64,000 nt of DNA from Elusimicrobiota bacterium (GTDB lineage Bacteria; Elusimicrobiota; Elusimicrobia; Elusimicrobiales; UBA9959). The position numbers and the translations under genes were made by a program. This document shows positions 16,422-24,795 of this stretch, piece after piece. The notes below the pieces were generated by a model that was given only the letters and a program-made list of their open reading frames with translations, did not search any database and had not been told where the DNA came from. How positions within the stretch are numbered: position 1 is the stretch's first letter; every line of letters starts with the position of its first letter. The stretch is taken from contig JAPLKI010000025.1 in the NCBI GenBank assembly GCA_026388155.1, forward strand, positions 156,931-220,930, given 5' to 3'.

Positions 16422-18176
16422 TCACAGTTTAAACTTCGGGAATTTCATTTTGCCCGGAACAAGGTTTTTCAGCAGCCCGTCCCCCATGCCGGAAATCTTG
16501 GATTCCGCGTCTTTTAGCTTGCCGCCCAGCTCGGCCTGTTTCTCCGAAGCCAGTCCGTCCAGCTTGGCGCGATAAGGCTTTAACGCCTCGTCAATTTTTT
16601 TCTGCGCCTCCTCCCGGGCATTCTTTATTTCGGCGCCCATAGCGCCGCTGAAGGCTTTTGAGAGGGCATTGGCCAGATCCGTGCTTACTGAAAGCTTCGG
16701 GGACTTTACCGTTCCCGCTATGGCGGTCTCAATAAGGGCCGAGGAGAGCCCGGAGAAAGAAGCTTCCACCGCGGACCTTAGAGGCGCTTTAATATTGTCC
16801 GCCTTGGGCTTAAACGTTGCGCCGGTCAGCCGCACGAAGGCCTTGCCGTCCAGGTTTTCCCCTTCGGTTTTCAATGTCCCTTCAAAAGCCCCGCTCGCGC
16901 CCGTTATATCCACCATAAAAGACGACGGGGAACCGAACTGCAGCTGTTTTACCGGTATGCCGGAGATTAACAGCGCGGAGTCCGTCTTGATCTCTTGACC
17001 GGACGTGTCCACCGAGCATTTGAAGTCCAGCCTGCGCGCGCCTTTAGCGCCTTTTATTAAGGCGGTCATGGGCTTGCCGTAAACCTTGGGCTGCGTAGTC
17101 AGGCCGTCTATTTCCCCTTTATACTCAAGCGGGTCTTCCGCACCCAGCTCTCCGGAAACGGACATTCTGCGCACCAGGAAACTGGGGTAGCTCTCGGCCT
17201 TGGGAAAATGCACCACGCGGCCGCGGCGGGCTTCGTTCTTTTGCACGCCTTTGGAATCGGACGGTATGTACTTGCGCGCCAGGCTTATCCACTTCATGCC
17301 GGCCGCGGTTTTTTCCGCTAGCATGGGCCCCGCCAGCATGCGCGCTATGGACTGCGTGTCCATGGACGGCAGTTTCATTTTAGACATTACAGCCGCCAGA
17401 TCTTTCTTGCGGGCCTCGTCCACGGCCTTGAAGGAATCTTTAGCTTTAGCGAGCGCCGCCTCGGCCTCCTGTTTGTCTTTTTTGAAGTCCGCGGTGAGCT
17501 TTTTTACTTCCTTGGCTATGTCGGCGTAATCTTTGGCCTGTTTGGCGAAATTGCCCTCGCCTTTTGCTTTCTCGTAGCGGGCTTTCAGCGCGTCCAGACC
17601 GTCCTGGTATTTCTTCGTATCAACGCGCTCCGCAATGCTCCTGTAGTCTTTCTGGTAGCTTTCCTCAAGCTGTTTGGCCAGTTTCACGGATTCAAGCTCC
17701 GCCGGGTCTACCTTATAGCTTTTTACCGTGTCGGTCTTTACGTCTGCGGCGCGGTCCAGCGCAAAATTTTTGGACTCTTTTTTGAACCCCTCCACCAGCT
17801 CCGAAGGTTCTTCCTTAACAAAAGCGAGTTTCCCGGAGGTCTTTCTGGCCGTGCCGAAGCGCAGGCCTGAAAGCGAAGCGTTGTCCACAACCAGCTTCTT
17901 CTCCAGCAGCGGCGCGCCCATGGCCGAAAAGGACAAATCCGAGAATTCCACCAGGTTACGGTATTCGTCGTTGGAGTCCGCCACGACCAGGCCGGTCAGT
18001 TTCAGCGACGGATGCAGGAAAGTAGTATGAAGAGAGGCTATTTCAACCTTAGCTTTAGCGCCTTTTTCAATACCCTTTATCATGCCCCATTTCAGCAGCG
18101 GGTCAAAGGCGAAGAAGAAAAAGGCCCAGATGAGCAGGAGCAGTACCAGGCGGGGAACTATATATGATTTACGCAT
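16422..18176 (-). CDS. TIGR03545-like conserved envelope protein
   Basis: A 584-residue protein with one N-terminal membrane helix (IVPRLVLLLLIWAFFFFAFD). An AsmA-like opening follows (VEIASLHTTFLHPSLKLTGL). A long charged helical region at residues ~130-300 precedes a beta-rich C-terminal part and a final coiled-coil tail. Its size, layout and partner match the uncharacterised family TIGR03545, which is known to be encoded beside TIGR03546. The product is therefore probably a periplasm-facing membrane protein of unknown function. It starts two bases after the stop of the partner gene, so both are in one operon. A lipid-transport or outer-membrane role would be a guess from the AsmA-like start. 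Confidence 0.7.
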   Translation of the reverse strand: MRKSYIVPRLVLLLLIWAFFFFAFDPLLKWGMIKGIEKGAKAKVEIASLHTTFLHPSLKLTGLVVADSNDEYRNLVEFSDLSFSAMGAPLLEKKLVVDNASLSGLRFGTARKTSGKLAFVKEEPSELVEGFKKESKNFALDRAADVKTDTVKSYKVDPAELESVKLAKQLEESYQKDYRSIAERVDTKKYQDGLDALKARYEKAKGEGNFAKQAKDYADIAKEVKKLTADFKKDKQEAEAALAKAKDSFKAVDEARKKDLAAVMSKMKLPSMDTQSIARMLAGPMLAEKTAAGMKWISLARKYIPSDSKGVQKNEARRGRVVHFPKAESYPSFLVRRMSVSGELGAEDPLEYKGEIDGLTTQPKVYGKPMTALIKGAKGARRLDFKCSVDTSGQEIKTDSALLISGIPVKQLQFGSPSSFMVDITGASGAFEGTLKTEGENLDGKAFVRLTGATFKPKADNIKAPLRSAVEASFSGLSSALIETAIAGTVKSPKLSVSTDLANALSKAFSGAMGAEIKNAREEAQKKIDEALKPYRAKLDGLASEKQAELGGKLKDAESKISGMGDGLLKNLVPGKMKFPKFKL

Positions 18177-18177
18177 A

Positions 18178-18690
18178 TTAAGTTCCCCCTTTGAAGTACC
18201 ATTCCAGGAGCCACGAGGCTTTCAGCCATTTACCTGTTTTTGAATTCATCACGCGCTCGCGGAATTTTTCGTTATAGAAAACCCCGAAACGCTTCCCGGC
18301 AAAATACACCGGGACCAGCAGTATGGCCCCGAGCACGAGCCCTCCCGGCACCACGGTATTGTTGAAGCCGGTCCACGGAATTACCGGCATGTTGTAAAGT
18401 TTTGTCCACATAGGCCGCAGGGCCGAACTGGTAAGCAGGGCGTAACCGATGGGATCGCTGAGCCTGTCTATCAACGGATTCGCCAGGCTTACCGCCAGCG
18501 CGGCGAGCAGGGCCATAGGGATATTTACGCGCGTGGCCATCAGCAGCACTATAAGCAGCTGAGCGGTGAGCGTGGTTTTGGGCATAAGCCCTATAAGAAA
18601 ACCGAAGGCTATGCCGGCGCCTATCTGGCGCGGGTCGGTGTCGCTGGTAAGCCCCTGTATGAATTGGCGTATCAATCCTATTGGGTTCAT
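18178..18690 (-). CDS. TIGR03546-like small membrane protein
   Basis: A 170-residue integral membrane protein. It begins MNPIGLIRQFIQGLTSDTDP, contains AGIAFGFLIGLMPKTTLTAQ and at least three hydrophobic segments, and ends with a basic tail. This fits TIGR03546, the usual neighbour of TIGR03545. A longer open frame reaches 18912, but the extra 74 residues are Arg/Pro-rich and unlike the family, so I use the ATG at 18688-18690. There is no Shine-Dalgarno; instead a TATATT box ends seven bases before the ATG, which suggests a leaderless message. Confidence 0.72.
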   Translation of the reverse strand: MNPIGLIRQFIQGLTSDTDPRQIGAGIAFGFLIGLMPKTTLTAQLLIVLLMATRVNIPMALLAALAVSLANPLIDRLSDPIGYALLTSSALRPMWTKLYNMPVIPWTGFNNTVVPGGLVLGAILLVPVYFAGKRFGVFYNEKFRERVMNSKTGKWLKASWLLEWYFKGGT

Positions 18691-18697
18691 TAGGAGT

Positions 18698-18703
18698 AAT
18701 ATA
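18698..18703 (-). promoter_or_regulatory. -10 box seven bases before the TIGR03546-like gene
   Basis: The minus strand reads TATATT seven bases before the ATG. The rest of the 18704-18967 gap is GC-rich, with no gene and no recognisable glycine riboswitch. Confidence 0.35.
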
Positions 18704-18967
18704 TTAAAAGTAACGCGCCGGTTCAAGCCTGACGCGGCACAGCCGGGCGGTAAAGGCGTGGGAGCCGGCCAGTAGTCAGACGGGGCGGCTTTTAAATAGG
18801 TGACCCCGTTTGCGCGCCCTCTTAATACCCCGTGACACCCCGCCCGCTTCACCCGGGGCTTTAAGCTGTTGACACCCCGCGTTCCCCGGTGCGTTCTCTT
18901 GCCCCGCCACACATAATTTTGTTATAAAAGAATATGCGCGGGAAACCAAAACCCGTCAGGAGGCAGT

Positions 18968-20080
18968 ATGGATATCACCGCGGACAAGTTAAAAAGAACA
19001 GCTTTAAATGAAACATGCCGCAAATACGGCGGCAAGATGGTGGATTTCCACGGCTGGGAGCTTCCTATACAGTTTGAAGGTATAATTAAGGAACATAACG
19101 CGGTTAGAAATTCAGCGGGCATTTTTGATGTATCGCACATGGGCCAGGTTTTCGTCAGCGGCCCAGACAGCTTCAGGCTTTTGCAACGCACCAACGCCAA
19201 CGACCTGCGCAAAGCCGTACCCGGCAAGGGAGTATATTCCCACCTTACCAACGAGCATGCCGGTTTAGTGGACGATATAATAGCTTTTTGCCTTTCTATT
19301 AACCGCTATCTGGTGATAGTTAACGCCACCACCTCCACAAAAGATTATAACTGGCTGAAATCACAGGCCAGAAAAATGAACGTGACCATTGAAAATAAAA
19401 GCGATGTTTATTCCATGGTGGCCGTACAGGGCCCGAATGTGCCGAAAATGTTTGAAACCTTCGCCCCCGAGGCCCTTGAACTGCCGCGCTTTGGTATCGT
19501 GGAAAAAAAGCTTTTCGGCCAGGATTGTTTTGTGAGCCGCACCGGCTACACCGGTGAGGACGGCTTTGAAATTACCGCTCCCCACGCGGTGATAAGCCAG
19601 ATCTGGGAACAAATGATGGAGCTTGGCAAGCCGTTCAATATAATTCCCTGCGGCCTTGGCGCGCGCGACACTTTGCGTCTTGAAGCCGGTTATCTGCTTT
19701 ACGGCCAGGATGTTGACGACGACCACAACACCTACGAAGCGAATTACGGCTGGGTGGTGTGCCTGGACAAGGGTGAATTTATAGGCCGCGCCGTGCTTGA
19801 ACGACAGAAAAGAGAGGGCGTCACCCGCAAACTGACCGGCGTGGCTCTGACCGAGGGCGGCGTACCCAGGAACGGCTGCAAGGTTTTCAAGGACGGTAAG
19901 GAAATAGGCGAGTTGGCCAGCGCCACCTACTCCCCCACCCTCAAAAGAGGCATCGGCGTTGGCTACCTGAGCATCCCCGATCTGAAAAACGGCGAGCCGC
20001 TTGAAGTGGAAATTCACGGCCGGCGTGTTAAGGCCGAGGTTACGAAGACGCCTTTTCATAAAGGAACAGCGTTTAAGTAA
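18968..20080 (+). CDS. gcvT: Glycine cleavage system T protein (aminomethyltransferase)
   Basis: A 370-residue T protein. It takes the aminomethyl group from lipoylated GcvH, releases ammonia and forms 5,10-methylene-tetrahydrofolate. Family signatures: MVDFHGWELPIQF, IFDVSHMGQV, VAVQGPNVPKM, FVSRTGYTGEDGFEI and GARDTLRLEAGYLLYGQD, where the Asp-rich and Arg residues line the folate site. The start is supported by an AGGAGG ribosome-binding sequence six bases before the ATG. It is the first gene of the gcvT-H-PA-PB cluster. I looked for a glycine riboswitch upstream and saw none. Confidence 0.96.
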   Translation: MDITADKLKRTALNETCRKYGGKMVDFHGWELPIQFEGIIKEHNAVRNSAGIFDVSHMGQVFVSGPDSFRLLQRTNANDLRKAVPGKGVYSHLTNEHAGLVDDIIAFCLSINRYLVIVNATTSTKDYNWLKSQARKMNVTIENKSDVYSMVAVQGPNVPKMFETFAPEALELPRFGIVEKKLFGQDCFVSRTGYTGEDGFEITAPHAVISQIWEQMMELGKPFNIIPCGLGARDTLRLEAGYLLYGQDVDDDHNTYEANYGWVVCLDKGEFIGRAVLERQKREGVTRKLTGVALTEGGVPRNGCKVFKDGKEIGELASATYSPTLKRGIGVGYLSIPDLKNGEPLEVEIHGRRVKAEVTKTPFHKGTAFK

Positions 20081-20081
20081 G

Positions 20082-20163
20082 TGGAGAGTTAGGAGTTGGG
20101 AGTTACGAGTTGGGAATTTTTGGGGTTTTTAACTCTAAAACTCCAAACTCGACACTCTAAACT
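20082..20163. repeat. Heptad inverted-repeat element (E4)
   Basis: Left heptads gagttag/gagttgg face right heptads aactcta/aaactcc around a TTTTTGGGGTTTTT-like centre. It lies between gcvT and gcvH. Confidence 0.75.
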
Positions 20164-20193
20164 TACAATTGATTCGTTATTAAGGAGATTAAA

Positions 20194-20583
20194 ATGCCCA
20201 AACCGGAAGAAGCCAGATACACAAAAACCCACGAATGGATAGCGCTTGAAGGCTCAGAAGCTACTGTTGGCGTTTCAGACCATGCCCAGCACGAAATGGG
20301 CGACGTGGTATTTGTGGAACTGCCTAAGATGAGCCAGAAACTTGAAAAAGATAAACCCTGCACAGTGGTGGAATCCGTGAAATCAGCTTTTGACATTTAT
20401 GCCCCTGTATCCGGAGAAGTGTCCGCCCTTAACTCCGCGGTAACCGGCGAGCCGGCCATCATCAACCAGTCCCCCCTTGAAAAAGGCTGGCTGTTTAAAA
20501 TGAAAATAAGCAACCCGGACGACTTCAAAACCCTGATGGACTGGACCGCTTACCAGGAATTCATAAAACAGAACGTGCATTAA
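20194..20583 (+). CDS. gcvH: Glycine cleavage system H protein
   Basis: A 129-residue lipoyl carrier protein. It shuttles the aminomethyl and reduced lipoyl groups between P, T and L proteins. The lipoyl-lysine is Lys63 in VVESVKSAFDIYAPVSG; the family start YTKTHEWIALEG and the middle GVSDHAQHEMGDVVFVELP are intact. The start is supported by AAGGAG seven bases before the ATG. The lipoate ligase gene at 23678 probably charges this protein. Confidence 0.97.
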   Translation: MPKPEEARYTKTHEWIALEGSEATVGVSDHAQHEMGDVVFVELPKMSQKLEKDKPCTVVESVKSAFDIYAPVSGEVSALNSAVTGEPAIINQSPLEKGWLFKMKISNPDDFKTLMDWTAYQEFIKQNVH

Positions 20584-20670
20584 CAGCAGGGGCTAGGGGC
20601 TAGTGGTTAGGATAGAGGTCGCTAATACAAGGAACTCCTTCCCTAAACCCTGACCCCTAGCCCCTATGCC
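20584..20670. repeat. Heptad inverted-repeat element (E5)
   Basis: Left words aggggct (twice) and agtggtt; centre AAGGAACTCCTT at 20629-20640; right words ccctaaa, ccctgac and ccctagc. It lies between gcvH and gcvPA. Confidence 0.8.
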
Positions 20671-20694
20671 CTTTCGTTCCACAAGGAGTTCCCC

Positions 20695-22029
20695 ATGTTT
20701 ATAGGCAACACCAAAAAAGACAGGGAGGAGATGCTTAAAATTATAGGAGTCAACTCCTTCAGCGATCTGGTAAAACAGGTGCCTGAAAAGTTCCTTTATC
20801 CCAAATTTAAATTGCCGGCTGACGGGATGGATGAAATGCAGGCCGCCGCCGCCATGAGGACTCTTGCGTCCAAAAACAAAATGCTTAAAAGTTTCGTGGG
20901 CGCCGGCGCTTATGCGCGCTACATACCGGCGGCCCTGAAGGCCCTGCTCTCGCGCGGAGAATTTCTTACCGCCTACACACCTTACCAGGCCGAGGCCAGC
21001 CAGGGGATACTGCAGACAATTTACGAATACCAAAGTTCCATGGCCGCGCTTTATGAGATGGATTACGGCAATGCCTCAATGTATGACGGAGCAAGCGCCT
21101 TCGCCGAGGCCGTGCGGGCGGCAGTCAGAATTACCGGCAGAAAGAAAGTGCTTTACTCTTACGGAGTGAATCCGCAGTACATAGCCACGCTAAAAACCTA
21201 TTTCGGCGGCGGCGAAGATTACAAGTTCATACAGATCCCTCACAAGGACGGCTGCCTGGACCTTGCCGGGCTTGAGGGCCTGCTTGACCAGGAAACTGCC
21301 TGCGTAGCGGCACAGAGCCCCAACTTTTTCGGACTGGCTGAAGACTTCGGCAAAGTGTCGGAACTGGCCAAAGCTCAAGGCGCGCTTTTTGTGGCGGCGG
21401 CGGACCCCGTAAGCCTCGGGCTGTTCCGCACTCCGGGCGCGCAAGGGGCGGATTTCGCCGTGGGGGAGGGACAGGGCCTCGGGCTTCCTTTAAGCTACGG
21501 CGGGCCTTACCTCGGCATTTTCACCTGCAAAAAGGAATATGTGCGCCAGATGCCCGGCAGAATATCCGGCCTTACAAAAGACAAAGACGGGAAAAGAGGC
21601 TTCGTGCTGACACTGCAGGCGCGCGAACAGCATATCCGCCGCGATAAGGCCGCCTCCAACATCTGCTCCAACGAGGCTCTCTGCGCCCTTGGCGCCACTA
21701 TTTACCTGGCGCTGCTCGGGCCGGAAGGGCTTAAAGAGCTGGCCCAGGCCAATTATGATGCCGCGCACGCCGCCGCCGAGCGGCTTTGCGCCATAAAAGG
21801 CATCAGCCTGAAATTTAAAGGGACATTTTTCAATGAATTCACGCTTGCGCTCCCCTGCGACGCAAGAAAGCTGCGCTCCCGGCTTATTGAGAAGGAAAAC
21901 ATAGACCCCGGTCTGCCGCTTAAAGATTTTTATCCCGAGCTCGGCGATACCCTGTTGGTATGCGCCACCGAAACAACAACAGAAGAGGATGTTTCGCGCC
22001 TTGAGAAAGCCGTAAGGGAAAGCATATGA
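20695..22029 (+). CDS. gcvPA: Glycine dehydrogenase (decarboxylating) subunit 1
   Basis: A 444-residue N-terminal half of the P protein, in the two-subunit form common outside Proteobacteria. The start MFIGNTKKDREEMLKIIGV is typical of the subunit. Other conserved parts are FLTAYTPYQAEASQGILQ, YEYQSSMAALYEMDYGNASM, YDGASAFAEA and GLPLSYGGPYLGIFTCKKEY. It pairs with GcvPB, which carries the PLP lysine, to decarboxylate glycine onto GcvH. The ribosome-binding site AAGGAG is just after the E5 element. Its stop overlaps the gcvPB start by four bases (ATGA), which favours equal synthesis. Confidence 0.96.
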   Translation: MFIGNTKKDREEMLKIIGVNSFSDLVKQVPEKFLYPKFKLPADGMDEMQAAAAMRTLASKNKMLKSFVGAGAYARYIPAALKALLSRGEFLTAYTPYQAEASQGILQTIYEYQSSMAALYEMDYGNASMYDGASAFAEAVRAAVRITGRKKVLYSYGVNPQYIATLKTYFGGGEDYKFIQIPHKDGCLDLAGLEGLLDQETACVAAQSPNFFGLAEDFGKVSELAKAQGALFVAAADPVSLGLFRTPGAQGADFAVGEGQGLGLPLSYGGPYLGIFTCKKEYVRQMPGRISGLTKDKDGKRGFVLTLQAREQHIRRDKAASNICSNEALCALGATIYLALLGPEGLKELAQANYDAAHAAAERLCAIKGISLKFKGTFFNEFTLALPCDARKLRSRLIEKENIDPGLPLKDFYPELGDTLLVCATETTTEEDVSRLEKAVRESI

Positions 22030-23480
22030 ACGACATAACGAAACTTGACAACAGGCTAAGCATAGAGAAGTCGGCGCCCGGCAGGCGAGCGCTTAAATTC
22101 AAAGGCCGCATTAAACACGGCGCCGCCCCCGTGCCGGAAACTTTAAGGCGCAAAACCGCGCCCAGGCTGCCGGAACTTTCAGAATTTGACGCCGTGCGCC
22201 ATTTCACTCGGCTTTCAAAAATTAATTTTTCGGTGGACAGCCATTTTTATCCGCTCGGCTCCTGCACCATGAAGTATAACCCAAGGGTCAACGAGGACAT
22301 AGCGGCCCTTGACGGTTTTGCCGGCCTGCACCCGCTGGCCTCCGACGAGACGGCGCAGGGAACTCTTGAGTGCCTCTACGATCTGCAAAACCGCCTTTGC
22401 GAACTTTGCGGCATGGATGCCATAACACTGCAGCCCGCGGCCGGAGCGCACAGCGAATTTACCGGCCTTTTGGTAGCCCGGGCTTATTTCGCGCGCAAAG
22501 GCCAAAAAGACAGGGTTGAAATAATCGTGCCGGATTCAGCCCACGGCACCAACCCGGCCACCGCTTCCATGCTCGGTTTTTCTCCCGTTAACATAAATTC
22601 AGGCCCCGACGGAAGGGTGGATCTGGAGGTTTTAAAACGGCATTTGGGCGCGAAAACTGCTGTGGTAATGCTCACTGTTCCCAACACCCTGGGCATTTTC
22701 GAGTCAAACATCGAGACCATAACCAAAATGGCCCATGAAGCCGGGGCGCTGGTTTACATGGACGGGGCTAACTTTAACGCACTCATCGGCCTGGTAAAAC
22801 CGGGAGAGCTTGGCGTTGATATAATGCACCTGAACATGCATAAAACCTTCTCAACGCCTCACGGCGGCGGCGGCCCCGGGGCCGGAGCCATAGCGGTAAA
22901 AAAATATTTAGACTCCTATCTGCCCGTGCCGGTAATAAAAAAAGAAGGAGGACGCTTCCTGGCGGATTTCAACCGGCCGCTTACAGTGGGCAGGGTAAAA
23001 GCCTTCTTCGGCAATACCGGCGTGCTTTTAAAGGCCTACGCATATATGCTTATGCATTCTTCGCGGGAACTGGGTGAGATAGCTGAAAACGCCATCATCA
23101 ACGCCAATTACGCCAAGGCCCTGCTGAAAGACTGTTTTCCCGCTCATTCCAAAGAACATTGTATGCACGAGTGCGTGCTTACCCCCGGGCCGGAAATGAC
23201 GAAACAGGGGATAAAAACCCTTGACATCGCCAAGCGCCTGCTTGATTACGGTTTTCACGCGCCCACTGTGTATTTCCCGCTTATCGTGCACGAAGCTATA
23301 ATGATCGAGCCCACCGAAACGGAAACCAGGGAAACTATAGACGAGTTTGCCTCGGCCATGAAGAAAATAAGCGCCGAAGCCGCGAGCGACCCGCAGAAAG
23401 TGAAAGACGCCCCCCACACCATGCCGGTAAAACGTCTTGATGAAGTGCAGGCCGCAAGACAGCCGAACCTGAGATGGTGA
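22026..23480 (+). CDS. gcvPB: Glycine dehydrogenase (decarboxylating) subunit 2
   Basis: A 484-residue C-terminal half of the P protein. The PLP-binding lysine is Lys273 in HLNMHKTFSTPHGGGGPG. Other landmarks are FYPLGSCTMKYNPRVNE, LQPAAGAHSEFTGL, VPDSAHGTNPATASMLGF and VYMDGANFNALIG. With GcvPA it forms the decarboxylase that loads the aminomethyl group of glycine on lipoyl-GcvH. It is coupled to gcvPA by a four-base overlap. The system could run as glycine breakdown or, in an anaerobe, in the glycine-synthesis direction; the sequence does not decide. Confidence 0.96.
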   Translation: MNDITKLDNRLSIEKSAPGRRALKFKGRIKHGAAPVPETLRRKTAPRLPELSEFDAVRHFTRLSKINFSVDSHFYPLGSCTMKYNPRVNEDIAALDGFAGLHPLASDETAQGTLECLYDLQNRLCELCGMDAITLQPAAGAHSEFTGLLVARAYFARKGQKDRVEIIVPDSAHGTNPATASMLGFSPVNINSGPDGRVDLEVLKRHLGAKTAVVMLTVPNTLGIFESNIETITKMAHEAGALVYMDGANFNALIGLVKPGELGVDIMHLNMHKTFSTPHGGGGPGAGAIAVKKYLDSYLPVPVIKKEGGRFLADFNRPLTVGRVKAFFGNTGVLLKAYAYMLMHSSRELGEIAENAIINANYAKALLKDCFPAHSKEHCMHECVLTPGPEMTKQGIKTLDIAKRLLDYGFHAPTVYFPLIVHEAIMIEPTETETRETIDEFASAMKKISAEAASDPQKVKDAPHTMPVKRLDEVQAARQPNLRW

Positions 23481-23660
23481 ACAGCGCTAACAGCGCCATA
23501 AGCCGTAAGGGCGCCGCGCCCGCCATAAGCCGTAAGCTATAAGCCATACGCTATAAGGAAACTCCTTAAAAAGCATATGGCATACGGCTTAGGGCATGTG
23601 GCAATAGCCGTATCAAAAAACTTATGGCATAAGGCGTAAGGCCTACGGCAATAATGACAT
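23481..23660. repeat. Heptad inverted-repeat element (E6), extended
   Basis: Words gccataa, gccgtaa, gctataa and gccatac on the left; centre AAGGAAACTCCTTAAAAAGC; right words gcatatg, gcatacg and gcttagg, then a further block of gcataag-type words. It is the longest element of the family here. Confidence 0.8.
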
Positions 23661-23677
23661 AAAGTACTAGATGTACT

Positions 23678-24379
23678 ATGATTAAAGGTCTCCTAATTGA
23701 AACTCCCCCGCTTGACGCTTATGAACAGATGGCGGCTGACGAAACACTTTGCGAAAACCTGCCGGCCGAACATATCCTTCGTTTCTACAATTGGAAGGGC
23801 TCCGGCGTTACTTTCGGCTACTCCCAACGTCACAAGGCCGTGCTGGCCGCTATAACCGCCGGAGGCAAATACCCGCAAGCCCTGGTCAGACGGCCTACGG
23901 GCGGCGGCATAGTCATACATGAGTCGGATCTCACTTTTTCTTTTATTTTTCCCTCCCCGGGAGTATATTTTGAGCCCAATAAAACCTATGATCGCCTGCA
24001 CAAGGCAATAAACTCAGCCTACGAAAAGGCCGGCATTGATTTTTCCCTGCTGCGGGAGAAAACAAAGAATTACGCGGTTAACGACCCGCTGATGGATTGT
24101 TTTTCAACGCCGGTTAATATGGATATTTTGTATAATGGAAAAAAAGTTCTTGGCGGAGCTTTACGCAAATTCGGCGGCAGAATGCTCTACCAAGCCTCTT
24201 TACAGGCGGAAGATGCACGGAGTAACGCGGGCTTTCATAAAAACGCCATTTTAAAAGCCCTTGGTTCCGAGTTCGGCCTTAACTGGCATGCCGCCGGAGC
24301 GGATGACAAAACACTTGACGGACTTAAAGCTTTGGCACGCTCAAAATACGCCGGCGCCGCCTGGAATGAAAGGATATAG
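23678..24379 (+). CDS. Lipoate-protein ligase A family protein
   Basis: A 233-residue member of the BPL/LplA fold family. It contains ILRFYNWKGSGVTFGYSQ, the signature RRPTGGGIVIHESDLTFSFI and the conserved Lys in ILYNGKKVLGGALRKFGG. It lacks the separate C-terminal domain of E. coli LplA, so it may be a lipoyl or octanoyl transferase of the LipM/LipL type or a single-domain ligase. The neighbouring gcvH product is the obvious acceptor. The ATG has no Shine-Dalgarno sequence and lies just after the E6 element. The substrate choice (free lipoate or octanoyl-ACP) cannot be told from the sequence. Confidence 0.85.
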   Translation: MIKGLLIETPPLDAYEQMAADETLCENLPAEHILRFYNWKGSGVTFGYSQRHKAVLAAITAGGKYPQALVRRPTGGGIVIHESDLTFSFIFPSPGVYFEPNKTYDRLHKAINSAYEKAGIDFSLLREKTKNYAVNDPLMDCFSTPVNMDILYNGKKVLGGALRKFGGRMLYQASLQAEDARSNAGFHKNAILKALGSEFGLNWHAAGADDKTLDGLKALARSKYAGAAWNERI

Positions 24380-24383
24380 GAAC

Positions 24384-24466
24384 AGCGCCATAAGCCTGAC
24401 GCCATAAGCCATAGGCTTTAAGGGACTCCTTAAAAGCTTATGGCCTATGACATACGGCAATGACGT
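24384..24466. repeat. Heptad inverted-repeat element (E7)
   Basis: gccataa/gccatag words, centre AAGGGACTCCTTAAAAGC and right words ttatggc/ctatgac. The centre matches E6. Confidence 0.75.
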
Positions 24467-24483
24467 ATCATGACGGAGGTCTT

Positions 24484-24714
24484 ATGATCGCATTCGTTTT
24501 ATGCAAACTGGTTGCCGGACTTGAACAGAAGGCCGTGCAGCAGATAAAAAGCATCCGCGGCGTAAAGGATGTTTACATGACCTTCGGCGGCTGGGACGCC
24601 ATCCTGGTGACGGAATCGGACACTATAGACAAATTGAGCGGCTTAATTGTGCGTGAGGTGCGGGGCATCCACGGCGTGCAGACCACGGAAACTCTGGTAA
24701 CGACCAACCTTTAA
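24484..24714 (+). CDS. Stand-alone Lrp/AsnC ligand-binding (RAM) domain protein
   Basis: A 76-residue protein equal to the ligand-binding half of Lrp/AsnC regulators, without any helix-turn-helix. The sequence AFVLCKLVAGLEQKAVQQIK, the GVKDVYMTFGGWDAILVTE middle and HGVQTTETLV end fit the family. Stand-alone RAM proteins bind amino acids and can modulate partner regulators or enzymes. I use the ATG at 24484, which has GGAGG seven bases upstream; an earlier ATG at 24460 has none. Position after the glycine cleavage cluster makes an amino-acid sensing role plausible, but this is inference. Confidence 0.82.
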   Translation: MIAFVLCKLVAGLEQKAVQQIKSIRGVKDVYMTFGGWDAILVTESDTIDKLSGLIVREVRGIHGVQTTETLVTTNL

Positions 24715-24731
24715 AAGGGCGGCGTTACCAG

Positions 24732-24766
24732 CCCCGCACTTTGGCCCTGTCGGAAAAAGTGCGGGG
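24732..24766. terminator. Stem-loop, possible terminator
   Basis: A perfect 10-bp stem CCCCGCACTT/AAGTGCGGGG with a 15-base loop follows the RAM-domain gene. No T-run follows it, so it may be a processing or pausing hairpin instead. Confidence 0.5.
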
Positions 24767-24795
24767 TGTGACAGGCGGTGGAGGCGAATCAAGAC

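Noticed and set aside
18691..18967. Glycine riboswitch before gcvT
   Set aside because: The characteristic GGAGAG and conserved core sequences of glycine aptamers were not found.
23481..23660. CRISPR-like array
   Set aside because: The repeats are contiguous 7-base words without spacers, and no cas genes are present.
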